NCBI GenBank assembly: GCA_910586575.1
Contig: CAJUJQ010000005.1
Coordinates: 1 to 46,759 of the forward strand
Origin: an uncultured Clostridia bacterium
Lineage (GTDB): Bacteria; Bacillota; Clostridia; Oscillospirales; Butyricicoccaceae
Length of the DNA stretch: 46,759 nucleotides
Direction: 5' to 3'
Shown: piece by piece, positions 31,756 to 40,442 of the stretch
How positions within the stretch are numbered: position 1 is the first letter of the stretch
How the letters are laid out: the number at the start of each line of letters is the position of its first letter
Notes under the pieces: model-generated
The model's database searches: none
The model's input: the letters and a program-made list of their open reading frames with translations, nothing else
What the model was told of the DNA's origin: nothing
Program-made: the position numbers and the translations under genes

Positions 31756-31844
31756 GATAAGATAACCTCACTCTTTTTTCATTTCATAACCAAGGCTGTA
31801 TTCAGAATATACAGTCAGAATTCAGCGGCAGCCGCCGCTGGTCA

Positions 31845-32660
31845 TTACTTATTCTTGAATTCCTTTGCGGGCTTGTCCTTGTTCTTGTCGAGGAAATACG
31901 CCATGCCATACTTCTGGTCCTCGGTCGCGAAGCACTCGCCGAAGATGTTGCCTTCCAGCTTGAGCGCGGAATTCAGGTCGGTCTGCATGCCAACGTTGAT
32001 GGCTTCCTTGCAGAGGGAAACCGCGATCGGCGCCTGCGCCGCAATCTCCTCAGCGAGCTTGACAGCTTCGTCGAGCAGGTTCTCAAGCGGGTAAACATAG
32101 TTGACCAGGCCCATTGCCAGCGCGTCCTGTGCGGAGTAATTGCCGCGCGCGGTGTAAATGAGCTCCTTGGCCTTGCCAAGGCCGACGATACGCGCCAGAC
32201 GCTGGGTGCCGCCGCAGCCGGGGGTAATGCCCAGGCCGACCTCCGGCTGGCCAAACAGCGCGTTGTCGGAAGCAAGACGGATGTCGCAGGACATCGCCAG
32301 CTCGCAGCCGCCGCCGAGGCAGAAGCCGTTGATTGCCGCGATAACCGGACGCTTGAAGTTTTCAATCTTCCAGCAGACACGGTTGGAATCATTGCCGAAA
32401 GCCTTGCCTTCCGCAACCGTCATGGTAGACATCTGCGCAATATCCGCACCGGCAACAAAAGAGTTCACGGTCTTGCCCTTCTTGTTGACAACCGAAGAAC
32501 CGGTCAGGACAACCGCGTATACGTCTTCCATTTTGCCGACTTCGTCAAATGCTTCTTCCAGCTGGGCATACATATCGGTAGAAAGCGCGTTCATCGCTTT
32601 CATGTGCTCGATCTTGACAATGGCTACATGGCCTTTTTTCTCGATTACTACATCAGTCAT
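31845..32660 (-). CDS. crt: Enoyl-CoA hydratase/crotonase
   Basis: Interconverts 3-hydroxybutyryl-CoA and crotonyl-CoA. The 271-residue protein has the two oxyanion-hole regions (FVAGADIAQM and INGFCLGGGCELAM) and the catalytic glutamates in GGCELA and QPEVGLGI. It contains a short insertion (VVNKKGKTVNS, about residues 58-68) before the first oxyanion motif that standard crotonases lack. The start at 32660 follows GAAGGGAAG. It links the acetyl-CoA branch to crotonyl-CoA, where the 4-hydroxybutyrate branch also arrives. Confidence 0.92.
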   Translation of the reverse strand: MTDVVIEKKGHVAIVKIEHMKAMNALSTDMYAQLEEAFDEVGKMEDVYAVVLTGSSVVNKKGKTVNSFVAGADIAQMSTMTVAEGKAFGNDSNRVCWKIENFKRPVIAAINGFCLGGGCELAMSCDIRLASDNALFGQPEVGLGITPGCGGTQRLARIVGLGKAKELIYTARGNYSAQDALAMGLVNYVYPLENLLDEAVKLAEEIAAQAPIAVSLCKEAINVGMQTDLNSALKLEGNIFGECFATEDQKYGMAYFLDKNKDKPAKEFKNK

Positions 32661-32772
32661 TGGAAAAACTTCCCTTCATTTTGTTTTCAGCGGATATGCG
32701 CCGGATGACGGGGGAACCCGGAGAGCAAGCGCCCTCCGGGCACCTGTGGATTCCCCCGCAAATCAGTCCAAA

Positions 32773-33960
32773 TTACTTGCAGAGTTCGTCGCGCTCAACG
32801 ATGATTGCTTCGCCCATGCCGCCGCCGATGCACATCGTAGCCAGGCCGATAGTCAGGTCGCGCTTGATCATTTCATAGATCAAAGTGGTGGTGATACGGC
32901 TGCCTGCCGCGCCGATCGGGTGGCCCAGTGCAATCGCGCCGCCGTTGACGTTGACAATGTCCATATTGAAGCCCAGGGTGGTGTTGACCGCGCAGGCCTG
33001 CGCCGCAAACGCCTCGTTGGACTCAATCAGCTCGAGGTCGGCAACCGTCAGGCCGGCGCGTGCCAGCGCCTGCTTGGTGGACTCGATCGGGCCGACGCCC
33101 ATGATGGACGGGTCGCAGCCGACAGAACCATAAGAACGGATCTTTGCCAGCGGCTTCAGGCCGTGCGCCTTCACATACTCCTCAGAAGCGATGATCATCG
33201 CGGCGCCCGCGTCGTTGATGCCGGACGCGTTGCCCGCGGTAACGGTGCCGTCCTTCTTGAAGGCCGGGCGCAGCTTGGCAAGGCCCTCCAGCGTGGTCTG
33301 CGGGCGGCAGTGCTCGTCGGTGTCGAAAACAACGGTATTCTTCTTGACCTTCACTTCCATCGGGACGATCTCATCCTTGAAGCGGCCGGAGGAAATCGCG
33401 GCGGCAGCCTTCTGCTGGGAAGCCAGCGCAATTTCGTCCTGCATCTCACGGGTGATGCCGTACTTTTCAGCAATATTCTCGGCGGTAACGCCCATGTGAT
33501 ACTGGTTGAATACATCGAAAACGCCGTCGTAAACCATCATATCAACCATCTTGACATCGTTCATACGAGCGCCCCAGCGCATATTGCGCGAAATGTAGGG
33601 AGCGCCGGACATGGATTCGCAGCCGCCCGCAAGGATCAGCTTGTCGTCGCCGGACTTGATGATCTGCGCAGCCAGCGACAGTGCCCGCATGGAGGAACCG
33701 CAAACCTTGTTAATGGTCATCGCCGGGGTCTCAATCGGGAGGCCGGCGCCGAGCGCTACCTGGCGCGCAACGTTCTGGCCAACGCCGCCCTGGAGTACCT
33801 GGCCGAACAAGGTTTCGTCGATTTCCTTAACGTCAATCCCCGCGCGCTCGATTGCGCCCTTGGCAGCGGCAATACCGAGCTGGGAGGAATGTACGTCCTT
33901 CAGGGTTCCGCCGTAGGTGCCAATCGCAGTACGGGCGGCTGAAACAATGTAAACATTCAT
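32773..33960 (-). CDS. thlA: Acetyl-CoA acetyltransferase (thiolase)
   Basis: Condenses two acetyl-CoA to acetoacetyl-CoA. The 395-residue protein shows the active-site Cys in INKVCGSSMRALSLAAQ (near residue 88), the GGAIALGHPIGAAGSR His block and the second Cys in LATMCIGGGMGEA. Length and motifs are those of biosynthetic thiolases. AAAGGAGACTG precedes the ATG. It begins the thl-crt-hbd run. No butyryl-CoA dehydrogenase or ETF genes are present in the window. Confidence 0.95.
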   Translation of the reverse strand: MNVYIVSAARTAIGTYGGTLKDVHSSQLGIAAAKGAIERAGIDVKEIDETLFGQVLQGGVGQNVARQVALGAGLPIETPAMTINKVCGSSMRALSLAAQIIKSGDDKLILAGGCESMSGAPYISRNMRWGARMNDVKMVDMMVYDGVFDVFNQYHMGVTAENIAEKYGITREMQDEIALASQQKAAAAISSGRFKDEIVPMEVKVKKNTVVFDTDEHCRPQTTLEGLAKLRPAFKKDGTVTAGNASGINDAGAAMIIASEEYVKAHGLKPLAKIRSYGSVGCDPSIMGVGPIESTKQALARAGLTVADLELIESNEAFAAQACAVNTTLGFNMDIVNVNGGAIALGHPIGAAGSRITTTLIYEMIKRDLTIGLATMCIGGGMGEAIIVERDELCK

Positions 33961-34121
33961 CTTTTTCAGTCTCCTTTTTCTTTTTTTTCCTTTTTTTATG
34001 GGATAACCCTCCCCGGACGGGGTGCCCGGGGAAGGGGGTGCGCAGGGGATTGTGTAATAATCGAGTCAGGCTATCTTAAAAAATGCTGTAAATCAGCGTT
34101 CTATGGTAATCGGGAGAAAAA

Positions 34122-35690
34122 TCAGTCGTTCTTCAGCCCCATCAGCTCGTCGCGGAAAATGCGGGCATCCATCAGCTTGACGCTGCCGTCCACCTGATAA
34201 GCGATCTGCGGCTCGAACTCCATCTGGTCGAGCACCTGGGTCTTGAGGTCGATGCCGGGGGCGATTTCAATGAGGGTCACGCCTTCGGGGCGCAGCTCAA
34301 AGACAGCGCGCTCGGTGATGTAAAGAACCGGCTGATGGACCTTGTTTGCGTACGTACCGGAGAAGGTGATGTGCTCCACTTCCTTGACGAACTTCTTCTT
34401 GCCGCCCTCCTGGGTAATGACAAGCTTGCCGTCTACACAGTCGGTCTTGAGTCCCTTTGCGGTGAAGGTGCCGCAGTAAACGACCTTCTTGGCATTCTGG
34501 GTGATATCGATGAATCCGCCCGCACCGGCGAGACGGGTACCGAACTTGGAAACGTTCAGGTCACCATTCGGGGCAGTTTCCGCAAGGCCGAGGAAGGCAA
34601 CGTCAAGGCCGCCGCCCTGGTAAAAATCGAACTGCACATTGTGCGGGATGATGCACATTGCGTTTGCGGCCGCGCCGAACTGGGTGCCGCCGTAGGGGAC
34701 GCCTGCAATGGAGCCAGCCTCAACGGTCAGGGTCATGGAATCGGAGATGCCTTCCTCTGCCGCGACGTTGGCAATCTTTTCGGGAGCGCCGGTACCGAGA
34801 TTGACGATTGCGTCCGGCGGCAGCTCCATGGCGGCGCGGCGGGCAATGATTTTCTTCGCGTCCATCGGGATGGGCGGGATAGCGTCAACGGGGATACGGA
34901 ACTCGCCGGTCAGCGCGCCGTCGTAGGGCATGCCAAGGCACTGCATGTTGTCCTCTTCGGAACCAACAACGATAGAATCAACATAAATACCGGGAATCGC
35001 GACCAGCTTGGGATCGAGGGAGCCGCCCTGGACGATCTTTTCGACCTGGACGATGACCTTGCCGCCGGAGTTCTTGCACGCCTGGGCCATCGCGGTGACA
35101 TCCAGGGGGCCGATCTCGCGGTGGACGGTGCAGTTGCCGTACTCGTCGGCATAGGAGCCGCGCAGGAATACGACGTTAATCGGGAAGCCCTTGTAGAGCA
35201 GGCGCTCCTCGCCTTCGATGTTGACAATCTTGACGAGATCCTCGGTGGTGTGAGAGTTCAGCTTGCCGCCGCCGTTGCGGGGGTCGGCAAAGGTGTAAAG
35301 GCCGACGTGAGTGATAGTACCAATATTGTGCGCCGCGATATCGCGGTACATGTGGGAGATAACGCCCTGAGGCAGGTTGTAGGCTTCGATCTTGTTGTTC
35401 AGCGCAAGCTCACCCAAACGGGGGGCGCGGTCCCAGTGGCCGCCGATAACGCGCTTTACGAGGCCCTCATGGCCGTAATGGTCGCCGCCGGTGCCGTCGC
35501 GGTGGCCCTGGCCTGCCGCAAAGAACAGGGTCAGATCCTTCGGATGGCCGGTTTCGAGGAAGCGTTTCTCAAGCGCGGTGGAAAGCGCTTCGGGGCAGGC
35601 GCAGCTTACGAAACCGCCGGTTGCGATGGTATCGCCGTCATTGACCAGCAGGGCGGCTTCTTCCGCGGTCAGTACACGAACTCTTTTCAT
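34122..35690 (-). CDS. Family I acyl-CoA:acetate/propionate CoA-transferase (Pct/YdiF-like)
   Basis: The 522-residue protein is a fused alpha-beta family I CoA-transferase. The N-terminal half starts RVLTAEEAALLVNDGDTIATGGF; the C-terminal half has the catalytic Glu in LTVEAGSIAGVPYGGTQFG (about residues 325-343) and GGGLDVAFLGLAETAPNGD. It resembles propionate CoA-transferase (about 520 residues), not the 430-residue Cat2/AbfT enzymes usually used for 4-hydroxybutyrate. By position it may activate 4-hydroxybutyrate or release butyrate (inference). ATG 35690 is used; an upstream ATG at 35876 lies beyond the terminator. A near-consensus promoter lies only five bases upstream of the ATG. Confidence 0.87.
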   Translation of the reverse strand: MKRVRVLTAEEAALLVNDGDTIATGGFVSCACPEALSTALEKRFLETGHPKDLTLFFAAGQGHRDGTGGDHYGHEGLVKRVIGGHWDRAPRLGELALNNKIEAYNLPQGVISHMYRDIAAHNIGTITHVGLYTFADPRNGGGKLNSHTTEDLVKIVNIEGEERLLYKGFPINVVFLRGSYADEYGNCTVHREIGPLDVTAMAQACKNSGGKVIVQVEKIVQGGSLDPKLVAIPGIYVDSIVVGSEEDNMQCLGMPYDGALTGEFRIPVDAIPPIPMDAKKIIARRAAMELPPDAIVNLGTGAPEKIANVAAEEGISDSMTLTVEAGSIAGVPYGGTQFGAAANAMCIIPHNVQFDFYQGGGLDVAFLGLAETAPNGDLNVSKFGTRLAGAGGFIDITQNAKKVVYCGTFTAKGLKTDCVDGKLVITQEGGKKKFVKEVEHITFSGTYANKVHQPVLYITERAVFELRPEGVTLIEIAPGIDLKTQVLDQMEFEPQIAYQVDGSVKLMDARIFRDELMGLKND

Positions 35691-35694
35691 AATT

Positions 35695-35724
35695 ATTCTA
35701 CATCCTTTACATAAATTTGTCAAT
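35695..35724 (-). promoter_or_regulatory. Promoter-like sequence abutting the CoA-transferase start
   Basis: Minus strand TTGACA (35719-35724), 18-base spacer, TAGAAT (35695-35700), with ATG at 35690. The AAAGGA ribosome site lies in the spacer, so a transcript from here would be nearly leaderless. Confidence 0.55.
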
Positions 35725-35730
35725 AAAAAT

Positions 35731-35756
35731 ACTCCGGAATCTGAGGATTCCGGAGT
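35731..35756 (-). terminator. Terminator after the 4-hydroxybutyrate genes
   Basis: ACTCCGGAAT (35731-35740) pairs with ATTCCGGAGT (35747-35756); the minus strand continues TATTTTTATTG. It separates the small-protein gene from the CoA-transferase gene. Confidence 0.88.
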
Positions 35757-35769
35757 GCGCGTATTTTCG

Positions 35770-36054
35770 TCAGGAATCCTGTTGTTCTGCCGCAAGAGAA
35801 CGGATGGCAGCGGGAACAGCGTCTGCCTCCTCCCGGCTGTGTACGGTGAACCGGCGCACAGCCGAAATTTCTTCATAAAGGTAGGGACAGCCGGTACAGC
35901 CGCGAAGGATCAGCAGCACGTCATATTTCCCCCCATCCTGTGGAAGGGAAAAGCTGGCAATGCCGTCAAGGGCGTCCCGGATTTGCCGGTAGGCCTCGCC
36001 CCGGTCATACCGCGGGTTGCACCCACCACAAAATTTCACACAACAGGCAAGCAT
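35770..36054 (-). CDS. Small conserved-looking CxxC protein in the 4-hydroxybutyrate cluster
   Basis: The 94-residue product has an N-terminal ACCVKFCGGCNPRYDRGEAY (residues 3-22), then YDVLLILRGCTGCPYLYEEI (about 44-63), a pattern of two CxxC pairs separated by a Rossmann-like strand. It is soluble, with no signal peptide. I cannot give it a function; a metal or Fe-S binding or redox role for the oxygen-sensitive dehydratase next door is a guess from context. AGGAGGT lies about 12 bases before the ATG. It follows the dehydratase gene after 92 bases and precedes a terminator. Confidence 0.72.
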   Translation of the reverse strand: MLACCVKFCGGCNPRYDRGEAYRQIRDALDGIASFSLPQDGGKYDVLLILRGCTGCPYLYEEISAVRRFTVHSREEADAVPAAIRSLAAEQQDS

Positions 36055-36146
36055 AATTGGTCGTACCTCCTGGATAAAAGAGGGCTGTCACTCGCCGCCG
36101 ACGCGGGCGGGACAAAGGGCCTGGGGAGAGCGCTGATGCTCTGGGA

Positions 36147-37592
36147 TTAGTTGATACGGGCAATCTTTTTCGCCAGTTCCTTCTTCATCTCGAGGTTGGA
36201 CTGGCGCGCGATCATGATACGCTGTGCTTGCGGCGAGCCTGCGCCGTGCATGGACTCCGGCAGGTAGCCGACAGCGGCGGTACCCATGGTCATGTTCTCA
36301 ATCAGGCGGAGGATCCGCATACGGTCCTCGGTCGGAACGGAAGCAACGCCCTTGAAATACTTGTCGATGTAGTCATGCAGCTCCGGGGTGCGGAAATCGG
36401 CCTCGGAAGGCAGGGTAACCATAGCGCCGCCCGCCAAATCCTGCGCTAGGCGCGCAATCTCATACGGGAAGCGGGTGACGTTCTGCTTGCAGACGTTCGC
36501 GAGCAGCAGGTCAATGAGGTAGTTGCCCGCCTTGGTCTTGCTGCCCTGGGACGAGCAGGCGATACCGCAGCAGTACAGGGTTTCGTTCAGGTGGGTCATC
36601 TCGATGAGCTTATCCTTGACATGGGAGGCCTTTGCGGAGCCTGCCATATCACCGGCCAAAGCGGTAGCGCCAATCAGAACGTCGCCTACGCCGACCTTGC
36701 AGCCGCCGTAGCTCTGGCGGTGGTAGCCCGCGAAGCGCTCGACGATCATGCCGGCAAACTTCACCTCGCCGTTGAGGAAGATACGGTCATTCGGAACGAA
36801 TACGTGGTCGAAGATGACCAGCACTTCATGCCCGCCGTAAACCTTGTTACCGACGTCGATGTCGTTGTACTCCTCAATCTTGCGGGTATCGCAGGACTGA
36901 CGGCCATAAATCAGGGTAATGCCCTCAGAATCGGTCGGGACCGCGAAGGAAATCGCGTAGTCCTCATCGCCGGGGCGCATGGAGATAGTGGGCATCACCA
37001 GCACTTCATGGGAATTGATGAAGCCGGTCTGGTGCGCCTTTGCGCCGGTGACGTATACGCCGTCGGCGGTGCGCTCTACGACATGCAGGAACAGGTCGGG
37101 GTCGGCTTGCTGGGAGGGGGACAGCGAACGGTCGCCCTTGACGTCGGTCATTGCGCCGTCAACCGCCAAATCCCCATCCTGCACGCGGGTCAGGAACTTG
37201 ACAAAATTCTCGTGGTACTTGGTGCCGCATGCTTCGTCGGTCTCATAGGTTGCCGAGAAAACAGCGTTCATCGCGTCCATACCGACACAGCGCTGGAAGC
37301 AGGCCGCGGTCTTTTGGCCGAGCAGGCGCTGCATCTTGACCTTTTTAATCAGGTCGTCGGTGGACTGGTGCATATGGGTGAAGCGGTTGATCTTCTTGCC
37401 GGTGATATGGGAAGTCGCGGTCATGAGATCCTCATACTGCGGGTCCTCCGCCAGCTCATAGGTTGCGGCAAAGGAATTCAGCGACGGGCGGATGACCGGG
37501 TCGTCCACCGGGTTTTCAACCTTTTTGCCGAACATCCACAGGTTGAGGTTCAGTTTCCGCAGGCTCTCAATATACTGGGCTTTGGTCATCAT
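36147..37592 (-). CDS. abfD: 4-hydroxybutyryl-CoA dehydratase / vinylacetyl-CoA isomerase
   Basis: Dehydrates 4-hydroxybutyryl-CoA to crotonyl-CoA by a radical mechanism using FAD and a 4Fe-4S cluster. The 481-residue protein keeps all four cluster ligands in expected spacing: CFQRC (Cys-x3-Cys near residue 100, as Cys99/Cys103 in Clostridium aminobutyricum) and YHRQSYGGCKVG (His-x6-Cys near residue 292, as His292/Cys299). MHQSTDDLIKK and GAKAHQTGFINSHEVLVMP are also family blocks. The RBS GAAAGGATACC precedes ATG 37592. The pathway links succinate or GABA fermentation to butyrate. Confidence 0.96.
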   Translation of the reverse strand: MMTKAQYIESLRKLNLNLWMFGKKVENPVDDPVIRPSLNSFAATYELAEDPQYEDLMTATSHITGKKINRFTHMHQSTDDLIKKVKMQRLLGQKTAACFQRCVGMDAMNAVFSATYETDEACGTKYHENFVKFLTRVQDGDLAVDGAMTDVKGDRSLSPSQQADPDLFLHVVERTADGVYVTGAKAHQTGFINSHEVLVMPTISMRPGDEDYAISFAVPTDSEGITLIYGRQSCDTRKIEEYNDIDVGNKVYGGHEVLVIFDHVFVPNDRIFLNGEVKFAGMIVERFAGYHRQSYGGCKVGVGDVLIGATALAGDMAGSAKASHVKDKLIEMTHLNETLYCCGIACSSQGSKTKAGNYLIDLLLANVCKQNVTRFPYEIARLAQDLAGGAMVTLPSEADFRTPELHDYIDKYFKGVASVPTEDRMRILRLIENMTMGTAAVGYLPESMHGAGSPQAQRIMIARQSNLEMKKELAKKIARIN

Positions 37593-37906
37593 AACGGTAG
37601 GTATCCTTTCTTTTTACATCTTCCAACCGAAAAACGGTTATAAACGACGCCGCAGGCCGGAAGCAAAACCGGGGACGAAGCAACCGGCCCCCGCGCCGCA
37701 GCGCCTATCAATCCGCCGCACAGGCGGCGGTCAAATCCGGCGACCGCGCCGTCGGATTTGACACCTCTGCCGGAGCGCGGTGTGCCATCCAAAGGATGGT
37801 GCATGGAGCGCAGGCCGGACTGACGTGCGGCCAAAGGCCGCAGCAGAATAAAATCTTCCTGGTTCATACACCCATAATCCAAAGATTTTTGGGGGGACGC
37901 CCAGTG
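37593..37906. other. Intergenic region with strong hairpin between abfD and 4hbD
   Basis: GTCAAATCC (37730-37738) pairs with GGATTTGAC (37754-37762) and the stem extends inward; a CCGCC/GGCGG hairpin is next to it. There is no U-tract on either strand, so mRNA processing or stability is likelier than termination. No gene is seen. Confidence 0.55.
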
Positions 37907-39088
37907 TCAGAAGCACTCGCGATAGATGCGCTCCATCAAATCCTTGGTCATCGGGACGTAGGAATTGGTAATCAGGCGCTGCTGGTTCTCCATAACGGAT
38001 ACGGGGAAATCAACAATGTCGGATTCCTTGAAGCCGTACTCATGCAGCGGCTTGAGCGGCAGGATCTTCTCTTCCAGCTCTGCCAGCTTTGCCAGCGCCT
38101 GGGACGGTTCGCAGCCCAGAATCCGGCCAACCAGGGCCTTGAACTTTGCCAGCTCGCCATCCGGCTTGATCTCGTCATAGATTTCGAGGATCTTGCCAAA
38201 CAGGGCATAATTGGACTCGCCGTGCGGGACATGGTAGGTGCCGCCAAGCGGGAAGGACATGCCGTGTACGGTTGCGCAGCCAGCCTTCAGGAAAGCAATA
38301 CCGGCGTACAGCGAAGCGGTGACAAACTCTTCCAGATAATCCAGGCGCGCGTCCGGGCCGTTTTCGCCGATGCGGCGGAAGCCCTCGAGAATCAGCTCCA
38401 TTGCCTTGACGGAGTACATCTCGGAAGTCATGGTCTTACGCGCCGGGGACAGATAGGACTCGGTCGCATGGATGAGCGCGTCAATCGCGGAAGCGGCGAA
38501 CGGCTTCATCGGCAAGGTCTTGAGCAGGTCGGGAATCAGGCAGACCTTGTTCGGGATGATGTCGTCGGAAACCAGGCCGAGCTTGGTCTCGCCGCCGGTC
38601 AGCACGCCGTTCTTCTCGTCCTTAACGATGGCAACCGAAATATTGGTGACCTCGGAACCGGTGCCGCAGGTCGTCGGGATGGCGATGACTTCCTTCTCGT
38701 GAACAACAGGCTCGCGCTTGAAGTACAGCTCATGTACCGAGCTGGGGCGCTTGCAGCCCAGCAGCTTGCAAAGGTCCATAATCGCGCCGCCGCCGATGGC
38801 GATAACACGGTCATAGCTCTCGTAGGGGATCCGCTCGTACATGGTCTCGATCATGGCCTCGGACGGCTCGCCCACGCCGAACTTCTCCTGGAATACATAG
38901 GTGCAGGCCAGATTGAACTGCTCCATAAAGGGCTTGTAGATAAATTCGTTGGTCAGCACGACGTCGCGCTCTCCAAGGGAGAATTCCTGCGCAAACTCAC
39001 CGAAGTTTGCAAACTTGTAGATGGTGGGAGCAATGATAATCTCCCTCTTGTCTTTCATCAGGGAAGCGCTGAAAGAATCCATAGCCAT
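37907..39088 (-). CDS. 4hbD: 4-hydroxybutyrate dehydrogenase, iron-containing ADH family
   Basis: Reduces succinate semialdehyde to 4-hydroxybutyrate. The 393-residue protein has YKFANFGEFAQEF near the N-terminus, then VLTNEFIYKPFMEQF, YDRVIAIGGGAIMDLCKLL (NAD-binding), PTTCGTGSEVTNISVA and the metal-binding block FPLGGTYHVPHGESNY (His-x3-His). The N-terminal half closely follows the known C. kluyveri pattern (LTNEFxYKPF, VFQEKxGxGEPS). ATG 39088 is chosen for GGAG seven bases upstream; ATGs at 39103, 39097 and 39082 are alternatives. Promoter at 39227-39255. Confidence 0.92.
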   Translation of the reverse strand: MAMDSFSASLMKDKREIIIAPTIYKFANFGEFAQEFSLGERDVVLTNEFIYKPFMEQFNLACTYVFQEKFGVGEPSEAMIETMYERIPYESYDRVIAIGGGAIMDLCKLLGCKRPSSVHELYFKREPVVHEKEVIAIPTTCGTGSEVTNISVAIVKDEKNGVLTGGETKLGLVSDDIIPNKVCLIPDLLKTLPMKPFAASAIDALIHATESYLSPARKTMTSEMYSVKAMELILEGFRRIGENGPDARLDYLEEFVTASLYAGIAFLKAGCATVHGMSFPLGGTYHVPHGESNYALFGKILEIYDEIKPDGELAKFKALVGRILGCEPSQALAKLAELEEKILPLKPLHEYGFKESDIVDFPVSVMENQQRLITNSYVPMTKDLMERIYRECF

Positions 39089-39226
39089 AGTAAACATCTC
39101 CATTTCAAAATTTTGTGTTCTCCGGGCCTGCGCACGGGATGGCAGACCCCCAATAAAAAGCTCCGGGGGTGTTTGCCGGGGCGTTTTATCACTGTTTATC
39201 GGAGGGGGCAGTCCCCCTCTCCCTCT

Positions 39227-39255
39227 ATTGTACCAAGGATTCAATGAAAATGCAA
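39227..39255 (-). promoter_or_regulatory. Promoter of the 4hbD-abfD unit
   Basis: Minus strand TTGCAT (39250-39255), 17-base spacer, TACAAT (39227-39232). The leader of about 130 bases contains GGGGG/CCCCC and CTCCG/CGGAG-CTTTTT stems that could form an attenuator. Confidence 0.7.
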
Positions 39256-39271
39256 CTAAAATAATCAACAA

Positions 39272-39536
39272 ATAACCAAAACATATTCACAGCACCTTGC
39301 CGAATCCCCAAAAAAGAAATGGCATACACAACATTTTGTGCATGCCATTATTTTATCGTACTTTTTGTTATTTGTAAATAATAAAATGAAGCTTTTTCGG
39401 GAAAATTCTGTGAAAATGTTGAAGCAAGATAGGAGGCTGCACCAATTTTTTGGCAGCGCTGTCTGCCGTGCGGGTGCTTTACGGCGGATGTGCATCCGTG
39501 CATCCGGATACAAAGCCCTGTTTGGGGCGGGCGGCT
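39272..39536. other. AT-rich gene-free stretch
   Basis: A hairpin-like pair AATGGCATACACAA and TTTTGTGCATGCCATT (about 39318-39351) may terminate the converging AraC-type transcript on the minus strand. No gene is seen. Confidence 0.4.
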
Positions 39537-40403
39537 TCATGAACCCGGCTGCGCAGGCTCGATTTTTTTGCGGTAGGCCTTCGGGGATACGCCGACATGC
39601 TTGGTAAACTGCGCCGAAAAATAGCTGGTCGTTTCGTAGCCCACCCGCGCGCCGATCTCGCTGATTGACAGGTCGGTGGTCAGCAGCAGGGTTTGTGCCT
39701 CGCCAATACGGCGGCGCAGCAGGTATTTCATCGGGGAATAGCCGCACATCGACTTGAATACGTGCGTCAGGTACGGCGCGCTGACGCGCAGCGCCTCCGC
39801 GATTTCCGGCATGCCGATGTCCTCCGCGTAATGCAGGTCAAGGTACGCTTTGATGCGCTCGCCCAGCACGGATTCCGCTTCCGCGACAGGCTCCGCCGCG
39901 TTGCCCAGCAGCGGCAGGATACGGGTTAGGAACGCTTCCGCTAATAATTGGGAATAGGTTTCCAGGCTTTGGCAGCCTGTGCCCAGCGATTGCCGGATCA
40001 GTTCATAGAGCGTTTCCAGCTCGTGGGAAATCGCCCCGCAGTGGAACACCGGCGGGATATCGTCCGGCAGCAGCGCGTTTTTGCGCAGCCCCGGCAGGGA
40101 CAGGCCGTCAATCGCCAGACAGTAAGTGCTGACGCCGTTTTCCGCCCAGACGCTTTCATCGTGCAGGACGCCGCTGTTGTAGACAATCAGGTCGCCTGCG
40201 GATACTTTGTATAAGCGGCTGCCAATCAGGTAGGTGCACGTACCCTCGCGCAGCAAAAGCACCTCGACAAAATCATCATGCGCGTGCATGACGCGCGGGG
40301 ATTTGTCCTCATCCGCGTTGATTTCCCCGAAGTAGCGCAGCCGGGGGTGGTTCTCTCCCGTGAACATAGGTTCATAGGGGTTCCGAACATAATATTGTAT
40401 CAT
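39537..40403 (-). CDS. AraC-family transcriptional regulator with cupin sensor domain
   Basis: The 288-residue protein has an N-terminal cupin (residues about 35-110: HAHDDFVEVLLLREGTCTYL, GDLIVYNSGVLHDE) and a C-terminal AraC double helix-turn-helix (residues about 190-285: IAEALRVSAPYLTHVFKSMC, LSISEIGARVGYETTSYFS). Such regulators bind a small ligand, often a sugar. ATG 40403 follows AAGGAGG. It is divergent from the aldo/keto reductase gene, with a repeat between them, so that gene is its most likely target. Confidence 0.88.
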   Translation of the reverse strand: MIQYYVRNPYEPMFTGENHPRLRYFGEINADEDKSPRVMHAHDDFVEVLLLREGTCTYLIGSRLYKVSAGDLIVYNSGVLHDESVWAENGVSTYCLAIDGLSLPGLRKNALLPDDIPPVFHCGAISHELETLYELIRQSLGTGCQSLETYSQLLAEAFLTRILPLLGNAAEPVAEAESVLGERIKAYLDLHYAEDIGMPEIAEALRVSAPYLTHVFKSMCGYSPMKYLLRRRIGEAQTLLLTTDLSISEIGARVGYETTSYFSAQFTKHVGVSPKAYRKKIEPAQPGS

Positions 40404-40442
40404 GGATAGGGAGCCTCCTTGCGGCACGCCTGCCGGAAATCA

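Noticed and set aside
32158..33942. 594-residue open frame on the plus strand over crt and thl
   Set aside because: It is antisense to two clear enzymes in GC-rich DNA, has no domain and no ribosome site; the same holds for long antisense frames at 952-2598, 34335-35714, 36591-37643 and 37796-39247.
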